Origin: Trichocoleus sp. FACHB-40 | Lineage (GTDB): Bacteria; Cyanobacteriota; Cyanobacteriia; Cyanobacteriales; FACHB-T130 | Length of the DNA stretch: 64,000 nt | Assembly: GCF_014695915.1 (NCBI RefSeq) | Contig: NZ_JACJPF010000060.1 | Span: 62,001 to 126,000, forward strand | Direction of reading: 5' to 3' | Shown: positions 16,337-24,555 of the stretch, one piece after another | How positions within the stretch are numbered: position 1 is the stretch's first letter | How the letters are laid out: every line of letters begins with the position of its first letter | Made by a program: the position numbers and the translations under genes | Notes under the pieces: generated by a model | What the model saw: the letters and a program-made list of their open reading frames with translations, nothing else | What the model was told of the DNA's origin: nothing | Databases searched by the model: none

Positions 16337-17335
16337 ATGAAATCTCGACTTCTCCGCTTTGCGTCCCTTTTCTTACTAAGCCTGGTACTCGTCACAGCTT
16401 GTAATGGCACGACAACCGTAACTTCCCGCCCAGAACAGCCGCCCTTGGAAGTCGGCTACAATCGCTGGACTGGGCTGTTTCCGATAGCGATCGCATCTGA
16501 AAAAGAATTCTTCACGGCTCAAGGGGTGAAAGTCAAACCCGTCTATATCCAAAACTTTTTAGATTCGGTGTCTGAGTTCGCTGCTGGAAAATATGATGGA
16601 GTCGCCATCACAGTAAGTAGCCTGATGAACATTATTGGGAAAAACCCAGATGTGCAGATTGTGATGGCAACCGATGAATCGGCTGGTTCGGACTCAATTG
16701 TAGTTCGCCCAGATATTAAAAGTGTCCCTGAGTTGAAGGGCAAGCGGCTCGGAGTCAGGTTAGGCGAAGGAGAATTATTTGTGAGCGAAATGCTCCAGAA
16801 ACATGGTTTGACTACCGATAATGTAACCCTAGTCAACGTAGAAGGAGAAGCGGTTCCAGCACGTTTTAAGAGCGGTGATATTCAAGCAGGACATACTTGG
16901 GAACCGTATTTATCTGAAGTTACCGAATCGGGAGGGCGAGTATTATTCAGCAGTAAGGATACACCCGGCTTAATTTCAACTGTAATTGTGTTTCGCACCT
17001 CCGTAGTACGCGATCGCCCAAAAGACGTTCAAGCTTTTATTCGCGCTTGGTTCCAAGCTCAAGATTACTGGCAGGCAAATCCCGAAGAAAGTAAGGCGCT
17101 GATTGCGAAAACGCTCTCCATCAAACCTGAAGAAGTTTCCACTGAGGGTGTCAAGTTGTACACCTTAAAAGACAACATAAAAGCGTTTACTCCCGGTTCT
17201 ACAACCGAGTCGTTGTACCATACCGCCAAATTGTACGCCGACTTCTATATTCGCACCGGAGGGCTAAGCACTGCGCCAGATATTCAAAAACTGATTGTTC
17301 CGTCTTTTGTACAGCAGTTGCAGCCAGGAAGTTGA
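16337..17335 (+). CDS. ABC-type solute-binding lipoprotein, NMT1/SsuA-like (copy 1)
   Basis: A protein of 332 residues. The lipoprotein signal peptide has lipobox LVTAC, with the Cys at residue 22. The mature domain is an NMT1/SsuA/TauA-type periplasmic binding fold: YNRWTGLFPIAIASEKEFF, KNPDVQIVMATDESAGSD, ELKGKRLGVRLGEGELFV, HTWEPY, and a C-terminal signature YHTAKLYADFYIRTGG. Ligands of this family are small molecules such as sulfonates, nitrate or pyrimidines; none can be assigned here. It is the first of four tandem paralogues upstream of a histidine kinase. No permease is nearby. One residue is missing relative to the other copies in the GEGELF segment. Confidence 0.9.
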   Translation: MKSRLLRFASLFLLSLVLVTACNGTTTVTSRPEQPPLEVGYNRWTGLFPIAIASEKEFFTAQGVKVKPVYIQNFLDSVSEFAAGKYDGVAITVSSLMNIIGKNPDVQIVMATDESAGSDSIVVRPDIKSVPELKGKRLGVRLGEGELFVSEMLQKHGLTTDNVTLVNVEGEAVPARFKSGDIQAGHTWEPYLSEVTESGGRVLFSSKDTPGLISTVIVFRTSVVRDRPKDVQAFIRAWFQAQDYWQANPEESKALIAKTLSIKPEEVSTEGVKLYTLKDNIKAFTPGSTTESLYHTAKLYADFYIRTGGLSTAPDIQKLIVPSFVQQLQPGS

Positions 17336-17385
17336 CATAACAGGCAACATCACCCCATTCAATGAAAAATTAACAGTTTTTCTGT

Positions 17386-18387
17386 ATGAAATCTCGGTTT
17401 ATCCGTTTTGTGTCTCTTTTATTGCTCAGCATTGTGCTGGTTACAGCCTGCAATGGCACAACCTCTACAAACTCTAAGCCTGAGCTTCCACCCCTGCGAA
17501 TTGCCTACAATCTGTGGCCAGGATATTTCCCGATGGAGATCGCTTCAGAAAAAGGATTTTTTGCCGCTCAAGAGGTGAAAGTTGAACCTGTGTATTCAGA
17601 AAACTATTTAGGGGTTGTCTCTGATTTTAGTGCAGGTAAATATGATGGCATCATCGTAACATTGGGTGGTGTTATGAGCATCATTGGGAAAAACCCAAAT
17701 ATACAAATTGTTCTGGAAACCGATCAATCGGCTGGTGCTGACACCGTAGTGGTGCAACGCGATATTAAAAGTGTGGCTGATTTGAAGGGCAAGCGACTCG
17801 GCGTGAAGTTAGGCGACTACGGAGAATTGTTTGTTGTCAAGATGCTGGAGAGTAATGGTCTTACGACCGATGACGTGACGCTAGTCGATATAGAAGGGGA
17901 AGCGATTCCAGCACACATAAAAAGCGGTGATATTCAAGCCGGACAAACTTGGTATCCCTACACATTAGAGGCAGTGAAAGCCGGAGCGCAGGTACTATTT
18001 ACCAGTAAGCAAACGCCTAGGTTGATTCCGAATGTCATCTTATTTCGCAGCAATGTAATACGCGATCGCCCTGGACAGATAAAAGCATTTGTCCGAGCTT
18101 GGTTCCAAGCCCAAGATTACTGGAAAGCCAACCCAGAAGCAAGCAAAGCACTGATTGCTAAGCGGCTGAAGATTAAACCTGAGACCGTTTCAACCGATAA
18201 CATTCAGTTGTCCACCTTAAAAGAAAACTTAAAAGCGTTTACTCCAGGTTCCACAGAAGAGTCGTTGTACCATACCGCCAAATTGTACGCCGATTTCTCG
18301 ATTCGCACTGGAGGATTAACTGCTGCGCCAGATATTCAAAAACTGATCGATCCGTCTTTTGTGCAGCAGTTGCAGCCAGGAAGTTGA
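17386..18387 (+). CDS. ABC-type solute-binding lipoprotein, NMT1/SsuA-like (copy 2)
   Basis: A protein of 333 residues, 50 bp after copy 1. It has lipobox LVTAC and binding-fold landmarks YNLWPGYFPMEIASEKGFF, DQSAGADTVVVQRDIKSVADLKGKRLG and QTWYPYTLEAV. It is the copy that differs most at the ligand-side segment (WYPY against WEPY or WGPY in the others), so ligand preference may differ. Near the 3' end it shares long DNA stretches with its neighbours. Same inferred role: periplasmic ligand capture. Confidence 0.9.
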   Translation: MKSRFIRFVSLLLLSIVLVTACNGTTSTNSKPELPPLRIAYNLWPGYFPMEIASEKGFFAAQEVKVEPVYSENYLGVVSDFSAGKYDGIIVTLGGVMSIIGKNPNIQIVLETDQSAGADTVVVQRDIKSVADLKGKRLGVKLGDYGELFVVKMLESNGLTTDDVTLVDIEGEAIPAHIKSGDIQAGQTWYPYTLEAVKAGAQVLFTSKQTPRLIPNVILFRSNVIRDRPGQIKAFVRAWFQAQDYWKANPEASKALIAKRLKIKPETVSTDNIQLSTLKENLKAFTPGSTEESLYHTAKLYADFSIRTGGLTAAPDIQKLIDPSFVQQLQPGS

Positions 18388-18421
18388 CCGCATTTAGTCA
18401 CACACATCAACAGGTTTTAGG

Positions 18422-19423
18422 ATGAAATATCGATTGCTACGCTTTGTATCTTTTGTATTACTCAGCATTGTACTCGTCACAGCTTGCAATGGCTCGACAA
18501 CAGTGACTTCTCGCCCAGAACAACCGCCCCTGAGAGTTACCTACAATCTTTGGTCTGGGAATTTTCCAATAGCGATCGCTCACGAAAAAGGTTTCTTCCA
18601 AGAGCAAGGGGTGAAAATCGAACCCGTGTATATAGAAAACTATCTACAATCAATTTCTACCTTCAGTGCTGGCAAATCTGACGCGATAGCTACCTCAATG
18701 GGTAGCATCATGAACATTATTGGGAAAAACCCAGACGTGCAGATTATTCTGGCAACGGATCAATCGGCTGGCGCAGACGTTTTGGTGGTGCAAAGCGATA
18801 TTAAAAGCATGAACGGCTTAAAGGGCAAGCGGATCGGCACTAAATTAGGGGATTTTGGAGAATTATTTGTCACCACGCTGCTGGAGAAAAATCGCCTCAC
18901 TACTGATGACGTGACCCTAGTCAATGTAGAACCGGAATCGGTTCCAGCGCGTTTAGAAAGCGGTGATATTCAAGCTGGAAATACATGGGAACCATACACA
19001 TCGCAAGCAGTTAAAGCCGGAGCGCAGGTGCTAGTTAGCACTAAGCAAACCCCTGGATTGCTTCCGAATGTCATCGCGTTTCGCACTTCGGTATTACGCG
19101 ATCGCCCAAAAGACATTCAAGCTTTTATTCGCGCTTGGTTCCAAGCTCAAGATTACTGGCAGGCAAATCCCGAAGAAAGTAAAGCACTGATTACTAAAAC
19201 CCTATCCATCAAACCTGAAGAAGTTTCCACCGATGGAGTCCAGTTGTTCACCTTACAAGACAACTTAAAAGCGTTTACTCCCGGTTCAACCACCGAGTCG
19301 TTGTACCATACCGCCAAATTGTACGCCGACTTCTATATTCGCACCGGAGGGTTAAACAGTCAGCCAGATATTCAAAAACTGATTGATCCGTCTTTTGTGC
19401 AGCAGTTGCAATCGGGAAATTGA
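18422..19423 (+). CDS. ABC-type solute-binding lipoprotein, NMT1/SsuA-like (copy 3)
   Basis: A protein of 333 residues, 34 bp after copy 2. It has lipobox LVTAC. Landmarks: YNLWSGNFPIAIAHEKGFF, DQSAGADVLVVQSDIKSMNG, NTWEPYTSQAV. Between 19099 and about 19188 its DNA is almost identical to copy 1 (17010-17095), although the two differ elsewhere, which suggests gene conversion. Its upstream spacer and first 70 bp are almost identical to those of copy 4, pointing to a recent 3-to-4 duplication. Confidence 0.9.
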   Translation: MKYRLLRFVSFVLLSIVLVTACNGSTTVTSRPEQPPLRVTYNLWSGNFPIAIAHEKGFFQEQGVKIEPVYIENYLQSISTFSAGKSDAIATSMGSIMNIIGKNPDVQIILATDQSAGADVLVVQSDIKSMNGLKGKRIGTKLGDFGELFVTTLLEKNRLTTDDVTLVNVEPESVPARLESGDIQAGNTWEPYTSQAVKAGAQVLVSTKQTPGLLPNVIAFRTSVLRDRPKDIQAFIRAWFQAQDYWQANPEESKALITKTLSIKPEEVSTDGVQLFTLQDNLKAFTPGSTTESLYHTAKLYADFYIRTGGLNSQPDIQKLIDPSFVQQLQSGN

Positions 19424-19457
19424 CCGCGTTCAGTCACACACATAAACAGGTTTTATC

Positions 19458-20462
19458 ATGAAATATCGATTGCTACGCTTTGTATCTCTTGTATTACTCA
19501 GCATTGTGCTAATCACCGCCTGCAATAGCACGACAACATTAGTTACTTCCCACTCACAGTCTTTGCCTCTTAGGGTCGGATATAATCTTTGGGCTGGACA
19601 GTTTCCGATGGCGATCGCCCAAGAAAAAGGGTTCTTCCAAGCGCAGGGTGTTAAAGTCGAACCCATTTTTTCAGAAAACTATCTCCTACCCCTGTCTAAC
19701 TTCAGTGCTAATAAAAATGATGGGGTTGCGCTGCCATTAGGTAGCGTTATGAGTACCCTTGGGCAAAACCCAGATGCAAAAATTGTTTTAGTCACTGACC
19801 AATCAGCGGGTGCTGACGCAATGGTAGCTCAGCGCGATATAAAAAGCGTGGCTGATTTGAAGGGTAAGCGGATCGGCACTAAGTTAAATGATTTTGGAGA
19901 ACTGTTTGTCACCAAGATACTAGAAACTAAAGGTCTTTCTACTCAAGATGTCAGCTTAGTCAATATAGAAGCGGAAGCAATTCCAGGTTTCTTAAAAAGT
20001 GGTGAAATTCAAGCGGGGCAAACCTGGGGGCCCTATTTGTCTCAAGCAGTCAAATCTGGGGCTAAAGTGCTATTCACCAGTAAGCAGACGCCTGGGTTGA
20101 TTCCAGATGTGATCATGTTTCACAGCAATGTGCTACGCGATCGCCCTCAAGATGTGAAGGCATTTATTCGAGCTTGGTTCCAAGCCCAAGATTACTGGAA
20201 AGCCCATCCAGAAGAAAGCAAAGCAATAATTGCCAAAACCCTGAAAATTAAACCTGAAACCATTTCAACAGATGGCATCCAGTTGTTTACTTTGCAAGAC
20301 AACTTAAAGGCATTTACTCCAGGTTTGACAACAGAGTCGCTGTATCATACAGCCAAATTGTACGCCGACTTTTATACTCGTACCGGAGGGCTAAGCGCTG
20401 CACCGGATATTCAAAAACTAATCGATCCGTCCTTTGTGCAGCAGTTACAAAAGGTAAATTGA
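19458..20462 (+). CDS. ABC-type solute-binding lipoprotein, NMT1/SsuA-like (copy 4)
   Basis: A protein of 334 residues, 34 bp after copy 3. The lipobox is LITAC. Landmarks: YNLWAGQFPMAIAQEKGFF, DQSAGADAMVAQRDIKSVADLKG, QTWGPYLSQAV and the shared YHTAKLYADFYTRTGG. The stop codon abuts or overlaps the start of the histidine kinase gene, so kinase and binding protein are translationally linked. This is the strongest sign that these binding proteins feed the kinase rather than a permease. Confidence 0.9.
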   Translation: MKYRLLRFVSLVLLSIVLITACNSTTTLVTSHSQSLPLRVGYNLWAGQFPMAIAQEKGFFQAQGVKVEPIFSENYLLPLSNFSANKNDGVALPLGSVMSTLGQNPDAKIVLVTDQSAGADAMVAQRDIKSVADLKGKRIGTKLNDFGELFVTKILETKGLSTQDVSLVNIEAEAIPGFLKSGEIQAGQTWGPYLSQAVKSGAKVLFTSKQTPGLIPDVIMFHSNVLRDRPQDVKAFIRAWFQAQDYWKAHPEESKAIIAKTLKIKPETISTDGIQLFTLQDNLKAFTPGLTTESLYHTAKLYADFYTRTGGLSAAPDIQKLIDPSFVQQLQKVN

Positions 20463-20464
20463 CC

Positions 20465-23089
20465 GTGAAACATTTCCAACTTTCTACCCTACGCAATAAG
20501 CTGATCTTTTCTTTCTTGGGTGTGGCGCTCCTTCCCTTGCTGGTACTGGCATTCTTGAATCAGCGAGCCACGCAAAAAGTGTTGACGGACAATGCTAATC
20601 AAACCCTCTTAGCAGCAGCCACCCAAACTGCTCTCAGTATTGATGCTTTTATTAACTCTAATCTAGACGCTGTACGAGTGGAGGCACAGTTGCCAGTCTT
20701 CAGCAAGTACTTAAGTTTACCTACTAATCAGAGACAAAGTATCGCCGCAGAAGTCGAGGGCGCTTTACGTTCGCTCAGCCGTAAAGATACTTTGAATATC
20801 TCGTCATACGCGCTGCTCGATCGTCAGGGGCGAGATGTAATTGATACCTATACACCAGATATCGGTATAGATAAATCTGACTGGGATTACTTTCAGAAAC
20901 CGCTCAAAACTGGCTTACCCTATGTCTCGCCCATCCAGTTTTCTCCAAGTAGTAATGACATCGGTTTGTACTTCAGTAGCCCGATACGAAATGCGTCGGG
21001 AAATATCATCGGTGTCTTGCGTATTCGTTATAACGCTGCTGTTGTCCAGCGATTGGTTAGCCAAAATACCGACCTGGTGAGAGGAACCGCATCCTTGGCG
21101 ATTTTGCTGGACGAGTACCATATCCGTTTAGCTCAAGGCAATGCACCTGAGTTAAATTTTAAATCAGTCACGCCCCTGCCACCTGGCCAAGTGAAAGCTC
21201 TGCAAGCAGAAGGACGGTTGCCGCAGGGGAAAATGGCAGACCTGTCAACAAATTTGCCTACTTTTGAGCAAGGTCTAGATAACGCTGCAACATCCCCTTA
21301 CTTTACAACCGTCTTAGACGCTAGAAGTAATAAGCCGAACGCAGCAGCAGTTACCAAGTTAAAGACGCAGCCGTGGTTTGTGGTTTTCGTCCAGCCTGAA
21401 GCGGTATTTCTTGCACCAATCGAAGCCCAAATCCGCGACACGCTGTTGCTGGCTCTAATTATTACCGGGGTTGTGATCGTCGCTGCTGTTACGATGGCAC
21501 AACTGCTGGCTAAGCCGCTGATTTACCTAAGTAGCACGGTTACGCAATTTACTACTGGCAACCTCAACGCTCGTAGCTCGATCCAATCAAAGGACGAAAT
21601 TGGCATCTTAGCATCAAGTTTCAATCATATGGCACAGCAGGTCGGTAAACTGCTGCAAGGCTTAGAAGAGCGTACTAACGAACTGGAAGTGAGCCAGCAC
21701 GTTACAGTAGCGGTGAGCGAACTCTCGAAAGCGCTTCTCGATCCGGAACTGCTATTGCGGGAAGCGATCGCCCTGATGCAAAATCGCTTTGGTTTACACT
21801 ATGTTCAGATATATCTATTAGATCCAACAAACAGCAAACTGGTTAGGTGGGCTGATTCTGGCAGTTACGATATACTCAGGCAAGACGAAAGTGCCTATAT
21901 CTCGCTGGAGTGCGATCGCTCTGTTGTCGCTCATGCCGCCAGAACACACCAACCCGTCTGGGTGGATGATATCAGTAATGTATTGACAGAAAAAGAATTA
22001 CAACCTGGTCAAGGGGGTTCCGAGGTAGCAATCCCGCTGATCAGTCGTGGCACGCTTTTGGGAGTGCTTAATATCCAAGATTACCAAAGCGATCGCTTCA
22101 GCCAAACCGATCTTGATACATTCAACACTTTGGCTGGACAAATCGCTACGGCTTGGGAAAACGCTCGCTTATTTGAAAAAATTCAAAAAGCTGAAGCTAA
22201 ATACCGAGACAAAGCTAAAGAGTTGGAACAAACGCTACACGAGTTAAAACAAACTCAAACCCAATTGATTCAAACCGAAAAAATGTCTAGTTTGGGCCAA
22301 TTAGTGGCTGGCGTAGCCCATGAAATTAATAATCCGGTTAACTTCATCTATGGGAACGTTACCCCTGCCAATGAATACCTGCAAGATTTATTGCAATTGC
22401 TGGATTTGTATCAGCAGTATTACCCCGATCCTGCCCCGAAAATTCAAACGCATATTGAAGACATTGAGCTGAACTACCTGACCGAGGACTTTCAGAAAAT
22501 CTTGTCCTCTATGAGAGTGGGAGCTGAGCGTATACGTCAAATTGTTCTTTCTCTAAGAAACTTTTCTCGTTTGGATGAAGCGGACATGAAAGAAGTTGAT
22601 ATTCACGAAGGCATTGATAGTACGCTGGTGATTTTGCAAAATCAACTCAAAAATAAACCGGGGCATCCTGAAATTCAGGTAATTAAAGAGTATGGCGAAT
22701 TGCCCTTGGTCGAGTGCTATGCCGGACAAATCAATCAGGTATTTATGAATTTACTCACGAATGCGATTGATTCTCTAGATGAGTACAACCGTAAGCGATC
22801 ACTAGAAGAAATAAAAGACGATCCCGGCACTATCCGGATTTGCACCAAGGTTGTAGACCGCAATCAAGTAGAAATCCGGATTATAGACAATGGTTTAGGT
22901 ATTACACCAGAGGTTAAGCAAAGACTATTCGATCCTTTCTTCACCACAAAAACTGTTGGTAAAGGGACTGGGCTTGGCCTAGCGATTAGCTACCAAATTA
23001 TTGTTGAAAAACATAAGGGAAATTTAGAGTGTATTTCTGCACCTGGAAAAGGGGCTGAATTGGCGATGAAGATTCCGATTAGAGTTTAG
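20465..23089 (+). CDS. Sensor histidine kinase, dCache-HAMP-GAF-HisKA-HATPase
   Basis: About 874 residues from GTG 20465; a TTG at 20459 overlapping the previous stop is the alternative. Membrane helix 1 is at about 10-32 and helix 2 at about 325-348, with a periplasmic dCache-type sensor between them (ALLDRQGRDVIDTY, GLPYVSPIQFSPSS, ISSPIRNASGN-like strands). HAMP follows (KPLIYLSSTVTQFTTGNL), then a GAF domain (about 435-570), a coiled coil, a phospho-acceptor box GQLVAGVAHEINNPVNFIYG, and an HATPase with NLLTNAIDSLDE, DNGLGITPEVKQRLFDPFFTTK and GTGLGLAISYQI. It has no receiver domain and no response regulator is adjacent, so its partner is elsewhere. I infer that it reads ligand state of the four upstream lipoproteins. 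Confidence 0.93.
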   Translation: MKHFQLSTLRNKLIFSFLGVALLPLLVLAFLNQRATQKVLTDNANQTLLAAATQTALSIDAFINSNLDAVRVEAQLPVFSKYLSLPTNQRQSIAAEVEGALRSLSRKDTLNISSYALLDRQGRDVIDTYTPDIGIDKSDWDYFQKPLKTGLPYVSPIQFSPSSNDIGLYFSSPIRNASGNIIGVLRIRYNAAVVQRLVSQNTDLVRGTASLAILLDEYHIRLAQGNAPELNFKSVTPLPPGQVKALQAEGRLPQGKMADLSTNLPTFEQGLDNAATSPYFTTVLDARSNKPNAAAVTKLKTQPWFVVFVQPEAVFLAPIEAQIRDTLLLALIITGVVIVAAVTMAQLLAKPLIYLSSTVTQFTTGNLNARSSIQSKDEIGILASSFNHMAQQVGKLLQGLEERTNELEVSQHVTVAVSELSKALLDPELLLREAIALMQNRFGLHYVQIYLLDPTNSKLVRWADSGSYDILRQDESAYISLECDRSVVAHAARTHQPVWVDDISNVLTEKELQPGQGGSEVAIPLISRGTLLGVLNIQDYQSDRFSQTDLDTFNTLAGQIATAWENARLFEKIQKAEAKYRDKAKELEQTLHELKQTQTQLIQTEKMSSLGQLVAGVAHEINNPVNFIYGNVTPANEYLQDLLQLLDLYQQYYPDPAPKIQTHIEDIELNYLTEDFQKILSSMRVGAERIRQIVLSLRNFSRLDEADMKEVDIHEGIDSTLVILQNQLKNKPGHPEIQVIKEYGELPLVECYAGQINQVFMNLLTNAIDSLDEYNRKRSLEEIKDDPGTIRICTKVVDRNQVEIRIIDNGLGITPEVKQRLFDPFFTTKTVGKGTGLGLAISYQIIVEKHKGNLECISAPGKGAELAMKIPIRV

Positions 23090-23250
23090 AATAAGTGTTT
23101 TTTTAAGAGAGCGATCGCGTTTAGCAATCTCATACCACTAATTCTCTATTAAATATACATAGTACACCGTTTTTGTCAACCTGCTATTAAAAACCTAACC
23201 CCCAACCCTCTTCCCGGAATTGCGTCCTTAATCTTTACCTCCCAACTCAG

Positions 23251-24009
23251 CCACCGGAAATACAAACTGAGAATTTAAGCCTGTCTTATGCTAATAAATC
23301 AGCGTTTAAAGATATCACCTTCTCCGTCAAATCTGGTAGCATTACAGCGCTTATCGGTCCTTCCGGCTGTGGCAAAACTAGCTTTTTAACTTGCCTGAAC
23401 CGCCTCACCGATTTAACTGCAAGCTGTCGATTATCAGGGCAGATTCTGCTGGGAAATCAAGATGTCCAAGAAATCGATGTAATTTCATTGCGTCGCCGCG
23501 TGGGAATGCTATTTCAAAAACCCAACCCGTTTCCGCTTTCAATTATCAGAAATATCGAATTTCCGCTTAAGGAACACGGAGTGAAAAATCGAGAAAAAAT
23601 CAATGAAGTTGTAGAGGATGCTTTGCGTGATGTCGGCTTATGGGATGAGGTGAAGGACAGGCTGAAATCTCCTGCCCTTGCCCTCTCCGGCGGTCAACAA
23701 CAACGGCTGTGTCTTGCCAGAGCGATCGCGCTCAAACCTGATGTTCTCCTAATGGATGAGCCTTGCAGCGCCCTCGATCCGCTTTCTAGTGAAGTGGTAG
23801 AGGATTTAATCGCTAATCTGCGCGGTAAATACACGGTTCTCGTCGTCACTCATAATCTGGCACAGGCAAAGCGCATTGCTGATGATGTGGCGCTATTTTG
23901 GGTTCAGGATGGCGCTGGACAATTGATCGAATCCGGTTCAGTTACCCAGGTATTTGCATCCCCACAGCACCCTCTAACGGCTGCCTACGTCACTGGCAGA
24001 AGAGGTTAA
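23251..24009 (+). pseudogene. PstB-like ABC transporter ATP-binding protein lacking a start codon
   Basis: The frame is open from 23191 (just after a TAA) to 24009 and encodes a near-complete PstB-type ATPase: PEIQTENLSLSYANKSAF, Walker A GPSGCGKTSF, Q-loop region GMLFQKPNPFP, signature LSGGQQQRL, Walker B VLLMDEPCSALDP, and the H-loop in VVTHNLAQAKRIADD. There is no ATG, GTG or TTG in frame before the Walker A region; the first GTG is at 23488, inside the domain. The sequence just upstream (CTAACCCCCAACCCTCTTCCC) looks like an interspersed repeat that replaced the 5' end. It is either a recent pseudogene or uses an unusual start such as CTG 23281. The tail overlaps the convergent GNAT gene by 36 bp. 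Confidence 0.7.
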
Positions 24010-24495
24010 TGGTGCAGATGCTAGGTTGGTGAGGGATTCTCCAGCCACTCGGCAAATCCGCCAGTCGGGTAAGACATCTGCACCAATGCGCTCATAGAAA
24101 GCGATCGCGGGTTGATTCCAATCCAGCACGCTCCACTCCATCCGGCCGCAGCCACGGTCAACTGCAAGCTTTGCCAAATAGCTAAAAATCTGTTTACCAA
24201 TACCTTGACGACGATATGCTGGGAGAACAAATAAGTCTTCCAGATAAATTCCCGGCTTAGTGAGAAACGTCGAATAGTTATGAAAAAACAGGGCAAACCC
24301 GACCGCTTGCCCATTATATTCAGCTATAATCGCCTCCACGTAGGGTTTAGAGCCGAATAAGTGTTCTTTCAGGTCGTTAACGTTGCCAGTGACAGCATGA
24401 GATAGTTTTTCATACTCTGCCAGCCTCTCAATCAAGCGAAACAGCACTGGCACATCAGCTGGAGTAGCTGGGCGCAAATTCAAATCATTGATCAT
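23974..24495 (-). CDS. GNAT family N-acetyltransferase
   Basis: A protein of 173 residues with an ATG at 24495. It has GNAT motifs: LRPATPADVPVLFRLI at the start, VGFALFFHNYSTFLTKPGIYLEDLFVLPAYRRQGIGK (the acetyl-CoA pyrophosphate loop is RRQGIGK), and MEWSVLDWNQPAIAFYERIGA. The FLTKPGIYLEDLFV strand resembles the spermidine/diamine acetyltransferase subgroup. Substrate unproven. The last 36 bp overlap the convergent PstB-like frame, giving a C-terminal tail of about 10 residues that may be a recent extension. Confidence 0.88.
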   Translation of the reverse strand: MINDLNLRPATPADVPVLFRLIERLAEYEKLSHAVTGNVNDLKEHLFGSKPYVEAIIAEYNGQAVGFALFFHNYSTFLTKPGIYLEDLFVLPAYRRQGIGKQIFSYLAKLAVDRGCGRMEWSVLDWNQPAIAFYERIGADVLPDWRICRVAGESLTNLASAPLTSSASDVGSR

Positions 24496-24501
24496 TTGTA
24501 A

Positions 24502-24554
24502 ATAGCTAATAGCTAATAGCTAATTGTAAATTACCATTAGCTATTAGCTAATAA
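24502..24554. repeat. Inverted (TAGCTAA)n heptamer array
   Basis: TAGCTAATAGCTAAT at 24510-24524 pairs perfectly (15 bp) with 24536-24550. It separates the sigma factor gene from the downstream GNAT gene, both on the minus strand, and is a probable terminator or attenuator. Confidence 0.65.
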
Positions 24555-24555
24555 C

